The notes: a model not told the origin generated them from the letters alone. DNA of 64,000 nt from Paraburkholderia sp. BL23I1N1 (GCF_003610295.1 NZ_RAPV01000001.1:2480001-2544000); one strand, 5' to 3'; shown: positions 45,659 to 56,331, counted from the first letter of the stretch. Numbers and translations: made by a program.

Positions 45659-46849
45659 TCAACCGAGCGAGAACGCCCATCGTCCTGCGACAGCGGGTCG
45701 CGTCGCGCCGGTCAGTAACAACTCGATCAGGTCGTGAACGCTGCGAATGGCCGTGCCGAACGGCAAGGCTTCACGGCCACGAAAGAACAGACCATTGGCC
45801 ACGTCGCCACGCAATGCCGCGGCGAGTCGCGTATCGATGCAGAAGTGGCCGAACTTCTCGACACCGTCGCGCCAGCCGCAGACGCTGAGACATTCGAGCG
45901 CGGTCGGACAGGCGTGTTTGAGCGCGCCGACCTTCTCACGGATTTTCGTTTCGTGACGCAGATATCGCATCAGCCAGGGCGTTTTCACGGCGCGCGCGGG
46001 CAGCCCCGTTACGCTGACGAATTCGACGATGTCGTCAGGCGTCGCTTCAGCCAGCACGCGCTTGAAGTTCGGATGCGCGTCGCCTTCTTCGGTCACGGCG
46101 AACGGCGTGCCGAGTTGCACGCCGCCGGCACCCGCGGTCAGTAGTTCGCGCACGGCTTCGTGACTGTTGATGCCGCCCGCGACGATCACGGGCACGTCCT
46201 TGCGACTCAAGCCGAGCGACGTGAATACCGCATCGAGTTGCTCCAGTACGCGCAGGAAATCGAAGCGAGGATCCTGCAGGTCAGCGAGGTTGGTCACGCC
46301 GAGATGACCGCCCGCATGAGCCGGATGTTCAATCACGACAGCGTCGGGCAAACGGCCCTTCTTTATCCACTTTTTCAGCACCAGTGCGGCACCGCGGCTA
46401 TCCGACAGGATCGGGATCAGCGCGATATCGTGGCCTTGCGTCATGTCCGGCAAGTCGAGCGGCAGGCCCGCGCCCATGACGATTGCGTCAGCGCCGTTTT
46501 CGCAGGCGACGCGCACGTAGTCTGCTTGCGCGTTGACGGCTTTCATCACGTTGACGGCTATCATGCCGCGGCCGTTGGCGAGACCTTTGGCGGCGTGGAT
46601 TTCTCGCGCCAGCGCGGTGAGATTCGCCTGTTCGAGCGTAGTCCGGTCAGGCGATTGCCGGCAGAGTTCGATCAGATCGCGATGATGATGGCGCAGATCG
46701 ATGCTGGCGATGGTGCCCATGGCGCCTTCACGGGCGACGCTGCCTGCCAGCCGGTGGGCTGAGATGCCGACGCCCATGCCGCCCTGCACGATCGGAAGCA
46801 GCGAGCGGCCGCGGATAACAAGGGGTGGGAACGAGTGAGAGGTGTGCAT
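45659..46849 (-). CDS. Nitronate monooxygenase family flavoenzyme
   Basis: A 396-residue TIM-barrel FMN enzyme (nitronate monooxygenase / 2-nitropropane dioxygenase class). Motifs include PIVQGGMGVGIS near residue 18 for FMN phosphate, IEHPAHAGGHLGV (GG-H at about 185-190), VPVIVAGGINSH and GAGGVQLGTPFAVTEE near 265. The C-terminal part (CLSVCGWRDGV and FFRGREALPFG) is larger than in small NMOs. Such enzymes oxidise toxic nitronates or act as quinone reductases. No operon partner. Confidence 0.87.
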   Translation of the reverse strand: MHTSHSFPPLVIRGRSLLPIVQGGMGVGISAHRLAGSVAREGAMGTIASIDLRHHHRDLIELCRQSPDRTTLEQANLTALAREIHAAKGLANGRGMIAVNVMKAVNAQADYVRVACENGADAIVMGAGLPLDLPDMTQGHDIALIPILSDSRGAALVLKKWIKKGRLPDAVVIEHPAHAGGHLGVTNLADLQDPRFDFLRVLEQLDAVFTSLGLSRKDVPVIVAGGINSHEAVRELLTAGAGGVQLGTPFAVTEEGDAHPNFKRVLAEATPDDIVEFVSVTGLPARAVKTPWLMRYLRHETKIREKVGALKHACPTALECLSVCGWRDGVEKFGHFCIDTRLAAALRGDVANGLFFRGREALPFGTAIRSVHDLIELLLTGATRPAVAGRWAFSLG

Positions 46850-47018
46850 TGACGACCTGATGGATGGACTATCGAAAAGGAGATAATCGGTCGTCGGGCG
46901 CAGCGCGCGTTGCTTTGGGTCAATGAGCGTGTTTGTTGGTCTGGTTTTGAGTCTGGTCGGTTGATGCTGGTCACTTCACGGTGAATTTGATGGCGCTTCC
47001 CGCAAGACACGCACCATG

Positions 47019-47048
47019 AAAAAAGCCCGCTTCGAGGAAGCGGGCTTT
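47019..47048 (-). terminator. Terminator after the ABC-F gene
   Basis: In the minus direction AAAGCCCGCTTC and GAAGCGGGCTTT arms are followed by a T-run. Confidence 0.9.
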
Positions 47049-47078
47049 GCTTAACGCTACACCGTGAAACCAGGACGC

Positions 47079-48671
47079 TTACTGCACGCCCTGGCTCGCG
47101 AGGAAGTCTTCATAGTTGCCGCCGAAGTCGTTCAGCGAGCCATCGGTCTTCACTTCGATGACCCGGTTCGCGAGGCCGCTCACGAACTCACGGTCGTGCG
47201 ACACGAAAATCAGCGTGCCTTCGTACTTATCGAGCGCGATCTGCAGCGACTCGATCGATTCCATGTCCATGTGGTTGGTCGGCTCGTCCATCAGCATCAC
47301 GTTGTGGCGGCCCAGCATCAGCTTGCCCCAGATCATGCGGCCCTTCTCACCACCCGAGAGCACCTTGACCGACTTGCGGATGTCATCGGCATTGAACAGC
47401 AGGCGACCGAGCGTGCCTCGCACCATCTGCTCGTCGTCGCCTTCCTGGCGGTAGCCGTCGATCCAGTCCATCAGCGTGACGTCGTCCGGGAATTCCTCGT
47501 ACGTATCCTGCGGCATGTAACCGATGTTCGCGTTTTCAGCCCACTTCACCGTGCCGTGATCCAGCGTGAGCTTGCCGAGCAGCGAGCGCAGCAGCGTGGT
47601 CTTGCCCGCGCCGTTTTCGCCGATGATCGCGATCCGCTCGCCCGGCTGCACGCTAATGCTGAAATCGTTGAAGATCGAGCGCTCGTACTTCTTCGAAATC
47701 TTGTCCGCCACCACGGCAATGTTGTGCAGCTTCTTCTCATACTCGAAGCGGATGAACGGGTTCTGCCGCGACGACGGCTTGAATTCCTCGATCTTGATCT
47801 TGTCGATCATCTTCAGACGGCTGGTAGCCTGACGCGCCTTCGACTTGTTCGCCGAGAAGCGGCGCACGAAGTCCTGCAGGTCGGCGACGCGCTCCTTCGC
47901 CTTGGCGTTGGCGTTCTGCTGACGCTCGCGCGCCTGCGTGCTCGCCAGCATGTAGTCGTCGTAGTTGCCCGGATAGACCTTCAGCGTACCGAAGTCCATG
48001 TCGGCCATGTGCGTGCAAACCTGGTTCAAAAAGTGACGATCGTGCGAAATGATGATCATCGTCGAGTTGTACTGGTTGAGCACGTCTTCCAGCCAACGGA
48101 TCGAGTTGATGTCCAGGTTGTTGGTCGGTTCGTCCAGCAGCAGCACGTCCGGCTTCGAGAACAGCGCCTGCGCGAGCAGCACGCGCAGCTTCCAGCCCGG
48201 CGCGACGTTGCTCATCGGGCCGTTATGGTCTTCGATCGCGATGCCGATGCCGAGCAGCAGTTCGCCCGCGCGCGCTTCGGCCGTGTAACCGTCGTACTCG
48301 GCGAACTTGGCTTCGAGTTCGGCGGCGTGCATGTAGTCGTCGTCGGTAGCGTCCGGGTTCGCGTAGATCGCGTCGCGCTCGGTCATCGCGGCCCACATTT
48401 CGGCGTGGCCCATCATCACGACGTCGAGCACGCGCACGTCTTCGTACGCGAACTGGTCCTGGCGCAGTTTGCCGAGGCGCACATTCGGCTCAAGCATCAC
48501 GTTGCCGGAGCTCGGTTCCAGATCGCTGCCCAGGATTTTCATGAACGTGGACTTGCCGCAACCGTTCGCACCAATCAGGCCATAGCGGCTCCCTCCCCCG
48601 AATTTGACCGAGATGTTCTCGAAGAGGGGCTTTGGCCCGAATTGCATGGTGATATTGGCGGTAGACAGCAC
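47079..48671 (-). CDS. ABC-F ribosomal ATPase, YbiT-like
   Basis: A 530-residue soluble ATPase with two ABC domains. Walker A motifs are GANGCGKST (about residue 37) and GENGAGKTT (about 350); Walker B sites appear in [11 protein letters not shown] and [12 protein letters not shown] charged linker of about 40 residues lies between. It is the same length as E. coli YbiT (530). ABC-F proteins act on the ribosomal E-site to modulate translation. The GTG at 48671 with AAAGGA was chosen; an ATG at 48704 would add 11 residues. Confidence 0.9.
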   Translation of the reverse strand: MLSTANITMQFGPKPLFENISVKFGGGSRYGLIGANGCGKSTFMKILGSDLEPSSGNVMLEPNVRLGKLRQDQFAYEDVRVLDVVMMGHAEMWAAMTERDAIYANPDATDDDYMHAAELEAKFAEYDGYTAEARAGELLLGIGIAIEDHNGPMSNVAPGWKLRVLLAQALFSKPDVLLLDEPTNNLDINSIRWLEDVLNQYNSTMIIISHDRHFLNQVCTHMADMDFGTLKVYPGNYDDYMLASTQARERQQNANAKAKERVADLQDFVRRFSANKSKARQATSRLKMIDKIKIEEFKPSSRQNPFIRFEYEKKLHNIAVVADKISKKYERSIFNDFSISVQPGERIAIIGENGAGKTTLLRSLLGKLTLDHGTVKWAENANIGYMPQDTYEEFPDDVTLMDWIDGYRQEGDDEQMVRGTLGRLLFNADDIRKSVKVLSGGEKGRMIWGKLMLGRHNVMLMDEPTNHMDMESIESLQIALDKYEGTLIFVSHDREFVSGLANRVIEVKTDGSLNDFGGNYEDFLASQGVQ

Positions 48672-48793
48672 GGCGCGTCCTTTGAATGAATTTGCGGCGA
48701 ACAACCTAATATTTTAGCAGGTTATTGAGACTTCACCCCGCGCGCGCCGTGCTTCCACGCTTTGACGCGGCAATCGCGCCCGCCGCTTGGTTT

Positions 48794-49726
48794 CTAGCCG
48801 CCGCGCGGCGTCTGCAAAACGTCGATGAAGGCCGACAGATCGGCTTCGCCAAGTCCCATCGCCGCGCCGAGCCGCAACAACTGCTGAACTGTCGACGAAA
48901 CCGGCATCGGTGTGCCGGTCTCGTACGCCGTCGCGGCGACCGTGTCGATGTCCTTCTGGAACGTGCGGAAGGCGCCGATCGGCGCGAGGCCGTTTTGCGT
49001 CATGCGTGGCACGAAAATCTGCAGCAATGCCGAATCGGCCCAGCCGCCGGCCAGGCCTTCCGTCAGTTTGGAGGCGTCGATACCGCTGCGCTGCGCAAGA
49101 CTCACCGCCTCGGCGATCGCCGCCAGGGTCGCGGTGACGATGGTCTGATTGCAAAGCTTGGTGGTTTGCCCCGCGCCGACGTCGCCCATGTGCGTGACGC
49201 GAGCGGAATAGGCGCCGAGGAGCTTTGCCACCGCCTCGACGTCCGCCGCGGCGCCGCCCGCCATGATCGCGAGCGTGCCTGCCGTCGCGCCCGCTACGCC
49301 GCCGGATACGGGCGCGTCGATCCAGCCGACGCTTGCGGCGCGCTCGCCCTCATTGCCCGCCTCTGCCGCCGTCATGTCCGCCATCGTTGCCGCACGCCGC
49401 GCGAACGCCCTCGTCGCGGCCGGCGGAATGCTCGAGTGATCAACGATCCAGCGCACGCGCCCGGGCGCAGCGACATCCACGCTCAGCAGTCCCTCTACAC
49501 CGAACACCGTTTCTTCGACCGCCGCCGCGCCCGCGACGCACAGCAGCACCGCTTCGCACTTCGAGGCCAATTCGCGTGGCGTATCGACCACCTGGGCCCC
49601 GTCCGCCAGCAACGCTTCCGCCTTGGCCCGCGTGCGATTCCAGACATGCACGGTATGCCCCGCGCGGAGCAGATGCCGGATCATCGGCGCGCCCATCAGG
49701 CCGGGACCGCAAAAACCAATTTCCAC
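48794..49726 (-). CDS. NAD(P)-dependent 3-hydroxyisobutyrate dehydrogenase-family oxidoreductase
   Basis: A 310-residue beta-hydroxyacid dehydrogenase. The N-terminal Rossmann motif is GFCGPGLMGAPM (about residue 5-16). The substrate motif VDAPVSGGVAGATAGTLAIMAGG lies near 115, and the catalytic Lys is in GAGQTTKLCNQ (about 170). The GTG at 49726 is placed 7 nt after a GAGG ribosome binding site; a TTG two codons upstream is possible. Family members include tartronate semialdehyde reductase and 6-phosphogluconate dehydrogenase-like enzymes; the substrate is not deducible. Confidence 0.87.
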   Translation of the reverse strand: MEIGFCGPGLMGAPMIRHLLRAGHTVHVWNRTRAKAEALLADGAQVVDTPRELASKCEAVLLCVAGAAAVEETVFGVEGLLSVDVAAPGRVRWIVDHSSIPPAATRAFARRAATMADMTAAEAGNEGERAASVGWIDAPVSGGVAGATAGTLAIMAGGAAADVEAVAKLLGAYSARVTHMGDVGAGQTTKLCNQTIVTATLAAIAEAVSLAQRSGIDASKLTEGLAGGWADSALLQIFVPRMTQNGLAPIGAFRTFQKDIDTVAATAYETGTPMPVSSTVQQLLRLGAAMGLGEADLSAFIDVLQTPRGG

Positions 49727-49898
49727 TTTCAAGCCTCGTCAGGTTTCAGGTTGCGTTGCGCGGACATCATAACGGCCTCGCCGCGCCGCGGCATATCGGG
49801 CGCGCGATGGGCGAGATGACTGATCCATACGAGCGATGTTGGCGGCAATCCATTGCCTATACTTTTTGCACACCAACGAAGATCAAAGGAGACAGTCC

Positions 49899-50105
49899 AT
49901 GTCAGAACACGTCTACAAGCAAATCGAGCTGACCGGTTCATCGACCAAATCGATCGACGACGCAATCTGCACCGCGATTGCCAAAGCGTCGAAGACGCTG
50001 CGCAACTTGCACTGGTTCGAAGTGACGGAAACGCGGGGCCAGATCGAGAACGACAAGGTCGCTTACTGGCAGGTGACCATCAAGGTCGGCTTGCGCATTG
50101 ATTAG
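49899..50105 (+). CDS. Dodecin
   Basis: A 68-residue dodecin, a dodecameric flavin-storage or sequestering protein. The sequence has the family features: KQIELTGSSTKSIDDAICTAIAKASKTL, then the flavin-stacking Trp in RNLHWFEVTETRG, and a C-terminal strand YWQVTIKVGLRI. The ribosome binding site is AAAGGAGACAG. It is a single gene between minus-strand neighbours. Confidence 0.93.
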   Translation: MSEHVYKQIELTGSSTKSIDDAICTAIAKASKTLRNLHWFEVTETRGQIENDKVAYWQVTIKVGLRID

Positions 50106-50143
50106 CGCTTCGCCTGATATATCTTCGACGCAAAATCCGAAGC

Positions 50144-50174
50144 AAAAAAAAGCTGCGTCCACGCTGGACGCAGC
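50144..50174 (-). terminator. Terminator of the BMP transporter operon
   Basis: GCTGCGTCC and GGACGCAGC arms with a 5-nt loop, followed in the minus direction by a run of T residues. Confidence 0.9.
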
Positions 50175-50258
50175 CCCTTAAAGTAGCGGTTGCTGAAACC
50201 GCCGCCTGGTCGATTATTAGCCGATCGCGATCCGCTAGCGAAGACCGCGAAAGCCGGA

Positions 50259-51353
50259 TTACTTCGGCAGCGAGCCGTCCACGCCTTCCACGTACCAGTT
50301 CAGGCGTTGCAGTTCCAGATCGGTCAGCGTCTTGCCTGCCGGCACCTTCACGGCGCCGGACTGGTCCTTGATCGGGCCGGTGAATACGTCCCACTTGCCG
50401 CCCGCCAGTTCATCACGCTTTGCCGCGACCTGCTTCTGCGCGTCGGCCGAAATCGCCGAGGTGTTCAGGTCTTCAAGATTGACGGCCTTCTGCGGGATGC
50501 CCCACCACACCGGATCGTTCTTCCATTTGCCGTCCAGCACCTGCTGAATAGCCGAGTTGTAATACACGCCCCAATGCGCGACCACCGACCCGAGGTGGGC
50601 CTCGGGACCAAACTTCTTCATGTCCGAATCCCATCCGAACGCATGTACGTGCTTTTCCGATGCTGTCGCGAGCGTCGCGCTCGAATCGGTGTTTTGCAGC
50701 AGCACGTCGGCACCCTGGCCGATCAGCGTTTCAGCGGCCTGCTTTTCCTTGCCCGGATCGAACCAGCTGTTGATCCAGATGACCTTGGTGTGAATCTTCG
50801 GATTCACCGAGCGCGCGCCGAGCGTGTACGCGTTGATGTTGCGGACCACTTCAGGAATCGGCACCGAGGCGACGAAGCCGAGCGTGTTGGTCTTCGTCAC
50901 ATAGCCCGCGGCGACGCCTGCCAGATACGCGCCCTGGTACATCCGCACGTCATAGGTGCCGAAGTTCGGCGCCTTCTTGTAGCCGGTTGCGTGCAGGAAC
51001 ACCGTATCGGGGAAATCTTTCGCGACCTTCAGTTCGAAGTCCTGATAGCCGAAGCTCGAACCGATGATGATCTTGTTGCCCTTGTTCGCCAGATCGCGGA
51101 ACACGCGTTCCGAGTCGGCCGATTCCGGCACGTTCTCGATACGGGTGATCTTGATCTTGTTGCCGAACTTCGCTTCTGCTTCCTTCGAGCCCTGATCGTG
51201 CGCGAAGGTCCAGCCGGCGTCGCCAGGATTGCCGAGGTAGACGAACGCAACGCCCGGCGCGTCGGCCGCTTGCGCGGTTTGCGCGAGCGGTGCGGCAAGC
51301 GCCAGGGAGGCCGCGCCCCAGGCGAATGCGGTCAGCAGATTTCTTCTCTTCAT
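50259..51353 (-). CDS. BMP-family ABC solute-binding protein, probably purine nucleoside
   Basis: A 364-residue periplasmic binding protein of the Bmp/PnrA family. The signal peptide is MKRRNLLTAFAWGAASLALA to about residue 29. Family segments include VAFVYLGNPGDAGWTFAHDQGSKEAE, IIIGSSFGYQDFELKVAKDFPD and ADVLLQNTDSS. PnrA-like proteins bind purine nucleosides; adjacency to 8-oxoguanine deaminase and urate genes favours a purine. It is the last gene of a four-gene transporter operon, followed by a strong terminator. Confidence 0.87.
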   Translation of the reverse strand: MKRRNLLTAFAWGAASLALAAPLAQTAQAADAPGVAFVYLGNPGDAGWTFAHDQGSKEAEAKFGNKIKITRIENVPESADSERVFRDLANKGNKIIIGSSFGYQDFELKVAKDFPDTVFLHATGYKKAPNFGTYDVRMYQGAYLAGVAAGYVTKTNTLGFVASVPIPEVVRNINAYTLGARSVNPKIHTKVIWINSWFDPGKEKQAAETLIGQGADVLLQNTDSSATLATASEKHVHAFGWDSDMKKFGPEAHLGSVVAHWGVYYNSAIQQVLDGKWKNDPVWWGIPQKAVNLEDLNTSAISADAQKQVAAKRDELAGGKWDVFTGPIKDQSGAVKVPAGKTLTDLELQRLNWYVEGVDGSLPK

Positions 51354-51420
51354 GTTTTCTCCTGTCGTGTTTGTCGATTGATTTGAAACGTGTGGTCAGT
51401 TATATGAAACGACACGCGTG

Positions 51421-52350
51421 TCAGCCCGCCGAGAAAAACGGCTTGCCGAGCGACGCGGGTGCATTCAGACGAATCGTGTTCGGGTTGCGCGAAATCAGCA
51501 CAAGTACGACGACAGTGGCGACGTACGGCAGCATCGCGAGAAGCTGCGTCGGCACCGGCACGCCAATGGCCTGCGCGTAGAACTGCAGGCCGGTCACGGC
51601 GCCGAACAGCAGCGCGCCGATCAAGAGACGCCCCGGGCGCCACGTCGCGAACACCACCAGCGCGAGTGCGATCCAGCCGCGGCCCGACGTAAGCTGCTCC
51701 TGCCACAAGTGCAGGTTAACGATCGAGTAATAACCGCCCGCGAGCCCCGCCATGCCGCCGCCAAAGGCCACAGCGCCGTAACGCACGCCGATCACCGGAA
51801 AGCCGACCGAGTGCGCCACTTGCGGCGATTCGCCCACCGAGCGCAGCACGAGGCCCGCACGCGTGCGATACAAAAACCACCAGATCACCGCGAACATCAG
51901 GAACGCGAGGTAGTCGAGCGGCGTCAGGCTGAAGAGCGCGGGCCCAAGCACCGGAATCTTCGAGAGACCCGGAATGGTCCACGTGTCGATCGTGGCGCGC
52001 ACCGCGGCCGACGTGTACGGCTTGCCGACATAGGCCGACAAACCAATCCCGAAGATCGTCAGCGACAGGCCGGTGGCGACCTGGTTGGCGAGCATGGTCA
52101 GTGTGAGGAACGCGAACAGCAGCGACATCGCGAGGCCCGCGCCGATCGCGGCGACCACGCCGAGCCACGGGTTGCCGGTAATGGCGGTGACCGCGTAGCC
52201 GGTCACGGCGCCCATCAGCATCATGCCTTCGACGCCGAGGTTGAGCACGCCCGACTTCTCGGCGACGAGTTCGCCCGCGCCCGCGAACATCAGCGGGATG
52301 GCGGCGGAGACGGCGCTCGAGGTGAGCGCGCTGGCTTGTTGAATATCCAT
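51421..52350 (-). CDS. ABC permease of the BMP transporter (subunit 2)
   Basis: A 309-residue permease with about nine hydrophobic segments of the branched-chain amino acid/nucleoside permease type ([38 protein letters not shown]; the [12 protein letters not shown] motif). Together with the preceding permease it forms the channel. It lies 18 nt after the first permease and 67 nt before the binding protein gene. Confidence 0.88.
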   Translation of the reverse strand: MDIQQASALTSSAVSAAIPLMFAGAGELVAEKSGVLNLGVEGMMLMGAVTGYAVTAITGNPWLGVVAAIGAGLAMSLLFAFLTLTMLANQVATGLSLTIFGIGLSAYVGKPYTSAAVRATIDTWTIPGLSKIPVLGPALFSLTPLDYLAFLMFAVIWWFLYRTRAGLVLRSVGESPQVAHSVGFPVIGVRYGAVAFGGGMAGLAGGYYSIVNLHLWQEQLTSGRGWIALALVVFATWRPGRLLIGALLFGAVTGLQFYAQAIGVPVPTQLLAMLPYVATVVVLVLISRNPNTIRLNAPASLGKPFFSAG

Positions 52351-52368
52351 GGGGATCCGGCGGGAAAA

Positions 52369-53475
52369 TCAGTGGGCTTGCGCGGCGACAGAGCGCCGAC
52401 GCACGCGGTAGTTCACGAACAGGTCGGCACCCAGCAGGCAGAACAGCAGCAGCCCCTGGAACACGCCGGAGAGCGCCTGCGGCAATTGCATCGAGGTCTG
52501 CACCGCTTCGCCGCCGAGGTACAGCAGCGCCATCAGCAGGCTCGCGAGCACGATGCCGAGCGGATGCAGCCGCCCCACGAACACGACAATGATCGCGGTG
52601 AAGCCGTAACCCGGCGACCATGTCGCCTGCAACTGGCCGATCGGACCGGATATCTCGCCCATGCCGGCGAGGCCCGCCAGACCGCCGCTGATCAGCAGCG
52701 ACGTCCAGATGGTTTTTTTGTCGGAGAAACCGGCGTAGCGCGCGGCGAGCGGAGCAAGACCGCCGACGTTCATCCGGTAACCCGCGAAGCTCTTGCGCAT
52801 GAACAGCCACACGCATGGAATCGCGATCAGCGTGACGAACACCGACGCGTTCAGCCGTGTGCCGCGCAGCCATTTCCAGTGCCAGTCGCCGGAAAACGTC
52901 GGGTACAACGCGTCGCCGCTGAACATCTCCGAGAGTGGGAAATTCATGCCCTGCGGATCGCGCCACGGGCCGCTCACCAGATAGATCAGCAGTTGCGTCG
53001 CCACATACGTGAGCATCAGGCTGACGAGAATCTCGTTGGTGTTGAAGCGGCTTTTCAGCAGCGCGGGAATCGCCGCCCACGCCATGCCGCCGAGCACGCC
53101 GGCGATCATCATGGTCGGCAGAATCCACCAGCCGGTGGCCTGGTCGAAATAGATCGCGACGCCGCTGGCGGCGATGCCGCCGAGCAGCATCTGCCCTTCG
53201 GCGCCGATGTTCCAGACGTTGGCGCGATACCCGATCGCGAGGCCGAGGCCGATCAGGCACAAGGGCGAAGCCTTCAGCAGCAGTTCGGACCAGCCGTTCA
53301 CGCTGGAGAGCGGTTCGATGAAAAACGCGTGCATGGCTTCGAGCGGATCACGGCCGACCAGGCTGAAGATCAGGAAGCCGATCGCGAGCGTGAGCAACGC
53401 GGCGATCAGCGGCACGGCAAGCTGCATCGTGCGCGAGGGCGTCGTGCGGGCTTCGAGTCGATACGGAAGAATCAT
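52369..53475 (-). CDS. ABC permease of the BMP transporter (subunit 1)
   Basis: A 368-residue permease, nine or ten membrane segments, with GYRANVWNIGAEGQMLLGGI (about residue 85-104), the NIGAEGQ motif of nucleoside permeases (NupB/YufP type). It is the usual first permease of BMP importers. It sits between the ATPase gene (65 nt upstream) and the second permease. Confidence 0.88.
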   Translation of the reverse strand: MILPYRLEARTTPSRTMQLAVPLIAALLTLAIGFLIFSLVGRDPLEAMHAFFIEPLSSVNGWSELLLKASPLCLIGLGLAIGYRANVWNIGAEGQMLLGGIAASGVAIYFDQATGWWILPTMMIAGVLGGMAWAAIPALLKSRFNTNEILVSLMLTYVATQLLIYLVSGPWRDPQGMNFPLSEMFSGDALYPTFSGDWHWKWLRGTRLNASVFVTLIAIPCVWLFMRKSFAGYRMNVGGLAPLAARYAGFSDKKTIWTSLLISGGLAGLAGMGEISGPIGQLQATWSPGYGFTAIIVVFVGRLHPLGIVLASLLMALLYLGGEAVQTSMQLPQALSGVFQGLLLFCLLGADLFVNYRVRRRSVAAQAH

Positions 53476-53540
53476 GGGAGCGTGTGGTTAGGTCTGGTTC
53501 TGGTTTCTAACGTCGATCGGCAAGTCGCGCATCGATCGGG

Positions 53541-55142
53541 TCAGGCATGCGCCGGCTGTTCCGCCGAAGGCGCCGCGCCCTCGCGGTCGCCGAACAGGCC
53601 CGCCATCCAGCGGCCGATTTCCTCGGCGTTGGTCGCTCCCGTGGCGCGCACTGGCGAAAGTCTGCCGCCTGCAAGCACCGCGATGCGATCGCAGATGTCG
53701 AACAACTCTTCCAGCTCCTCCGAGATCACCAGAATCGCCACGCCGCGCGCCGACAGATCGAGCAACTGCTGACGGATGAAAGCCGCCGCGCCGACGTCGA
53801 CGCCCCACGTCGGCTGCGCGACCACCAGCACCTTGGGCGCCTGCAGAATTTCGCGGCCCATGATGTATTTCTGCAGATTGCCGCCGGAGAGACTTTGCGC
53901 CAATGCTTCCGAGCCGCCACAGCGCACGTCGAAGGCTTCGATGCAACGCCTGGCGAAGGCGCGCATCGCGCCCGCCCTGATCCAGCCGGTGTTCACCATC
54001 TGCTGACGATGCGCCGTAAGCAGTGCGTTTTCCGACAGTGTCATCGCCGGCACTGCGCCCCGGCCCAGACGCTCTTCCGGCACAAAACCGAAACCGAGCG
54101 CGCGACGGCCGCCTGCGCCGAGGCGCCCTGCCGCCTTGCCGCAGATCGTGACCGCATCGGCGCGCGTGCCGCGCTTCTCCCCCGACAGGGCCGATAGCAA
54201 TTCAGCCTGCCCGTTGCCCGAGACGCCCGCGATGCCGAAGATCTCGCCGGCATGCACGCCGAACGATACGTTGTCGAGCGAGGTGCCGAACGGGTCGTCG
54301 CTCTCCACCGACAACTGCTTTACATCGAGCAGCACGGCGCCCGGCGTGTGCTCGCGCCGGGTGTAATCGGGCAGCGAATGGCCGACCATCAACTGCGCGA
54401 GCGACGCATGCGTTTCCTGTTTCGGTTTTACGTGACCGGTCACGCGGCCGCCGCGCATCACCGTGGCGGTGTCACACAGCTCCTGGATTTCGTCGAGCTT
54501 GTGGCTGATGTAGAGGATGCTGCACCCTTCCGCCGCGAGACGCCGGAGCGTCTCGAAGAGCTTGCGCACCGCTTGCGGCGTGAGCACCGAAGTCGGTTCG
54601 TCCATGATCAGCAGACGAGGGTTCTGCAGCAGGCAACGCACGATTTCGACGCGTTGCCGCTCGCCCACCGTCAGGCTATGCACGTGACGTTGCGGGTCGA
54701 TGTCGAGGCCGTAGTCGGCGGAGACTTCGCGGATACGCTTGGCGAGCGTCTTCAGATCGAACGGTTCGTCGAGCGCGAGCGCAATGTTTTCGCCGACCGT
54801 GAGCGTCTCGAACAACGAGAAATGCTGGAACACCATGCCGATGCCGAGCTTGCGCGCCGCCGCCGGGCTCGCGATCTCGACCGGTTGACCTTCCCAGTGG
54901 ATCTCGCCGGCGTCGGGCCGCACCGCGCCGTAGATGATCTTCATCAGTGTGCTTTTGCCGGCGCCGTTCTCGCCGAGCACGGCATGGATTTCACCCGGCG
55001 CGACGATCAACGTGACGTCGTCGTTGGCGCGCACGGCCGGATATTGTTTGGTGATGCCCTGAAGCATCAGCCGGGGCGCCGCCTGTTCCGGCCTGCTTGC
55101 CGGCTGCGCGGCGGCGCCGTCGCTATAAAAAGAGTCGCTCAT
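53541..55142 (-). CDS. ABC ATPase of the BMP (nucleoside) transporter, tandem domains
   Basis: A 533-residue double ATPase of the sugar/nucleoside (Rbs/NupA) type. The first domain has Walker A GENGAGKST (about residue 56), signature LTVGERQRVEIVRCL and Walker B LLIMDEPTSVL. The second, C-terminal domain has a degenerate Walker A (GVSGNGQAELL near 305) but a signature LSGGNLQKYIMGREIL. It is the first gene of the operon, divergent from a LysR gene, so this importer probably belongs to the purine cluster. Confidence 0.9.
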   Translation of the reverse strand: MSDSFYSDGAAAQPASRPEQAAPRLMLQGITKQYPAVRANDDVTLIVAPGEIHAVLGENGAGKSTLMKIIYGAVRPDAGEIHWEGQPVEIASPAAARKLGIGMVFQHFSLFETLTVGENIALALDEPFDLKTLAKRIREVSADYGLDIDPQRHVHSLTVGERQRVEIVRCLLQNPRLLIMDEPTSVLTPQAVRKLFETLRRLAAEGCSILYISHKLDEIQELCDTATVMRGGRVTGHVKPKQETHASLAQLMVGHSLPDYTRREHTPGAVLLDVKQLSVESDDPFGTSLDNVSFGVHAGEIFGIAGVSGNGQAELLSALSGEKRGTRADAVTICGKAAGRLGAGGRRALGFGFVPEERLGRGAVPAMTLSENALLTAHRQQMVNTGWIRAGAMRAFARRCIEAFDVRCGGSEALAQSLSGGNLQKYIMGREILQAPKVLVVAQPTWGVDVGAAAFIRQQLLDLSARGVAILVISEELEELFDICDRIAVLAGGRLSPVRATGATNAEEIGRWMAGLFGDREGAAPSAEQPAHA

Positions 55143-55393
55143 GTGATTCCGTAGTACGTCGGAGACTGCCGGTTACAGCGCGTCCGCCCGCCCTGTCAGC
55201 AAGCGATCCGTCACCACAACCGGATGACAATACCTAAATCGACCCGCTCAGTCGAGCCGTCAAAATTCCCCGCAAACCCCCGTCGCAGCTTGCTCTGCGG
55301 GTATCCCACTCTTGACGTGGCTTTGTGTTCATATTAAAAGCCATATATACCCACGCCCGCTCGATCAGCCAGAACATATATTTCGGAGAAGTC

Positions 55394-56326
55394 ATGAGTC
55401 AGCAACGCGAGGCGATCGATACGTATCTATTACGCGTCTTGCACACCCTGTTGATGGAACGCAGCGTCACGCGCGCGGCCGTCAAACTGAATCAATCGCA
55501 ACCCGCCATCAGCGCGGCGCTGCGCCGCCTGCGCGACATCACCGGCGACCCGCTGCTGGTGCGCGGCAAGTCTGGCATGGTGCCGACCGAGTACGGCCTG
55601 CGCCTGCTCGAACCGGTGCAAAACGCGCTGCGCGAGATCGAACGCATCAAGTTCCAGCAGCACAACTTCGACCCGGCGACCTCGATCCGTTGCTACCGGA
55701 TCGGCTGCCCGGACTACCTGAACGTGCTGTTCGTGCCGACAGTGGTCGAACGCTTTCGTCAGGCCGCGCCGAACGCGACGCTCGAGTTTCACTCGCTCGG
55801 GCCGGCGTTCGACTACGAACTCGCGCTCGAGGACGGCAAGCTCGATATCGTGGTCGGCAACTGGCCGGAACCGCCGGAGCAATTGCACCTGTCGAATCTG
55901 TTCGTCGATCAGATCGTCTGCCTGATGAGCAACACGCATCCGTTCGCCAAACGCGGCGGGCTGACGCTCGACCAGTATCTGAATGCGCCGCATCTTGCGC
56001 CGACTCCTTACTCGGTGGGCCAACGGGGCGCGATAGATGTGCATCTCGCGCGCGAACGGTTAAAGCGTCACGTGGTCGTCACGTTGCCGTACTTCAATCT
56101 GGCGCCTTACGTGCTGATCAAGTCCGATCTGATCTTTACGACGACACGCCTGTTTGCCGACTACTACGCCAAGTTCCTGCCGCTGACCGTGGTGCCCGCA
56201 CCGCTCGATTTCCCGCCGATGCAGTACTACCAGCTGTGGCACGAACGCGTGCATTACTCCGACGAAGTGCGCTGGCTGCGCAGTCTGGTCGCTGAAGCGA
56301 CCAAGACGCTGATCGACAAGCCCTGA
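55394..56326 (+). CDS. LysR-family regulator of the purine cluster
   Basis: A 310-residue LysR regulator: HTH at residues 1-65 (LLRVLHTLLMERSVTRAAVKLNQSQPAISAALRRLRDITGDPLLVR) and an effector domain from about 95. It lies between the divergent importer operon and the convergent 8-oxoguanine deaminase gene, so regulation by a purine is plausible but not shown. The ATG follows TTTCGGAGAAGTC. A 251-bp spacer holds its divergent promoter with the importer. Confidence 0.85.
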   Translation: MSQQREAIDTYLLRVLHTLLMERSVTRAAVKLNQSQPAISAALRRLRDITGDPLLVRGKSGMVPTEYGLRLLEPVQNALREIERIKFQQHNFDPATSIRCYRIGCPDYLNVLFVPTVVERFRQAAPNATLEFHSLGPAFDYELALEDGKLDIVVGNWPEPPEQLHLSNLFVDQIVCLMSNTHPFAKRGGLTLDQYLNAPHLAPTPYSVGQRGAIDVHLARERLKRHVVVTLPYFNLAPYVLIKSDLIFTTTRLFADYYAKFLPLTVVPAPLDFPPMQYYQLWHERVHYSDEVRWLRSLVAEATKTLIDKP

Positions 56327-56331
56327 TCTTG

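Noticed and set aside
47064..48689. A 541-codon plus-strand frame opposite the ABC-F gene
   Set aside because: The minus strand carries both Walker motifs twice; the plus frame has none and reads as Arg/His-rich repeats.
51418..53772. A 784-codon plus-strand open frame opposite the BMP permease genes
   Set aside because: Composition is Arg/His/Gln-rich with no fold signature; the opposite strand encodes two clear permeases.
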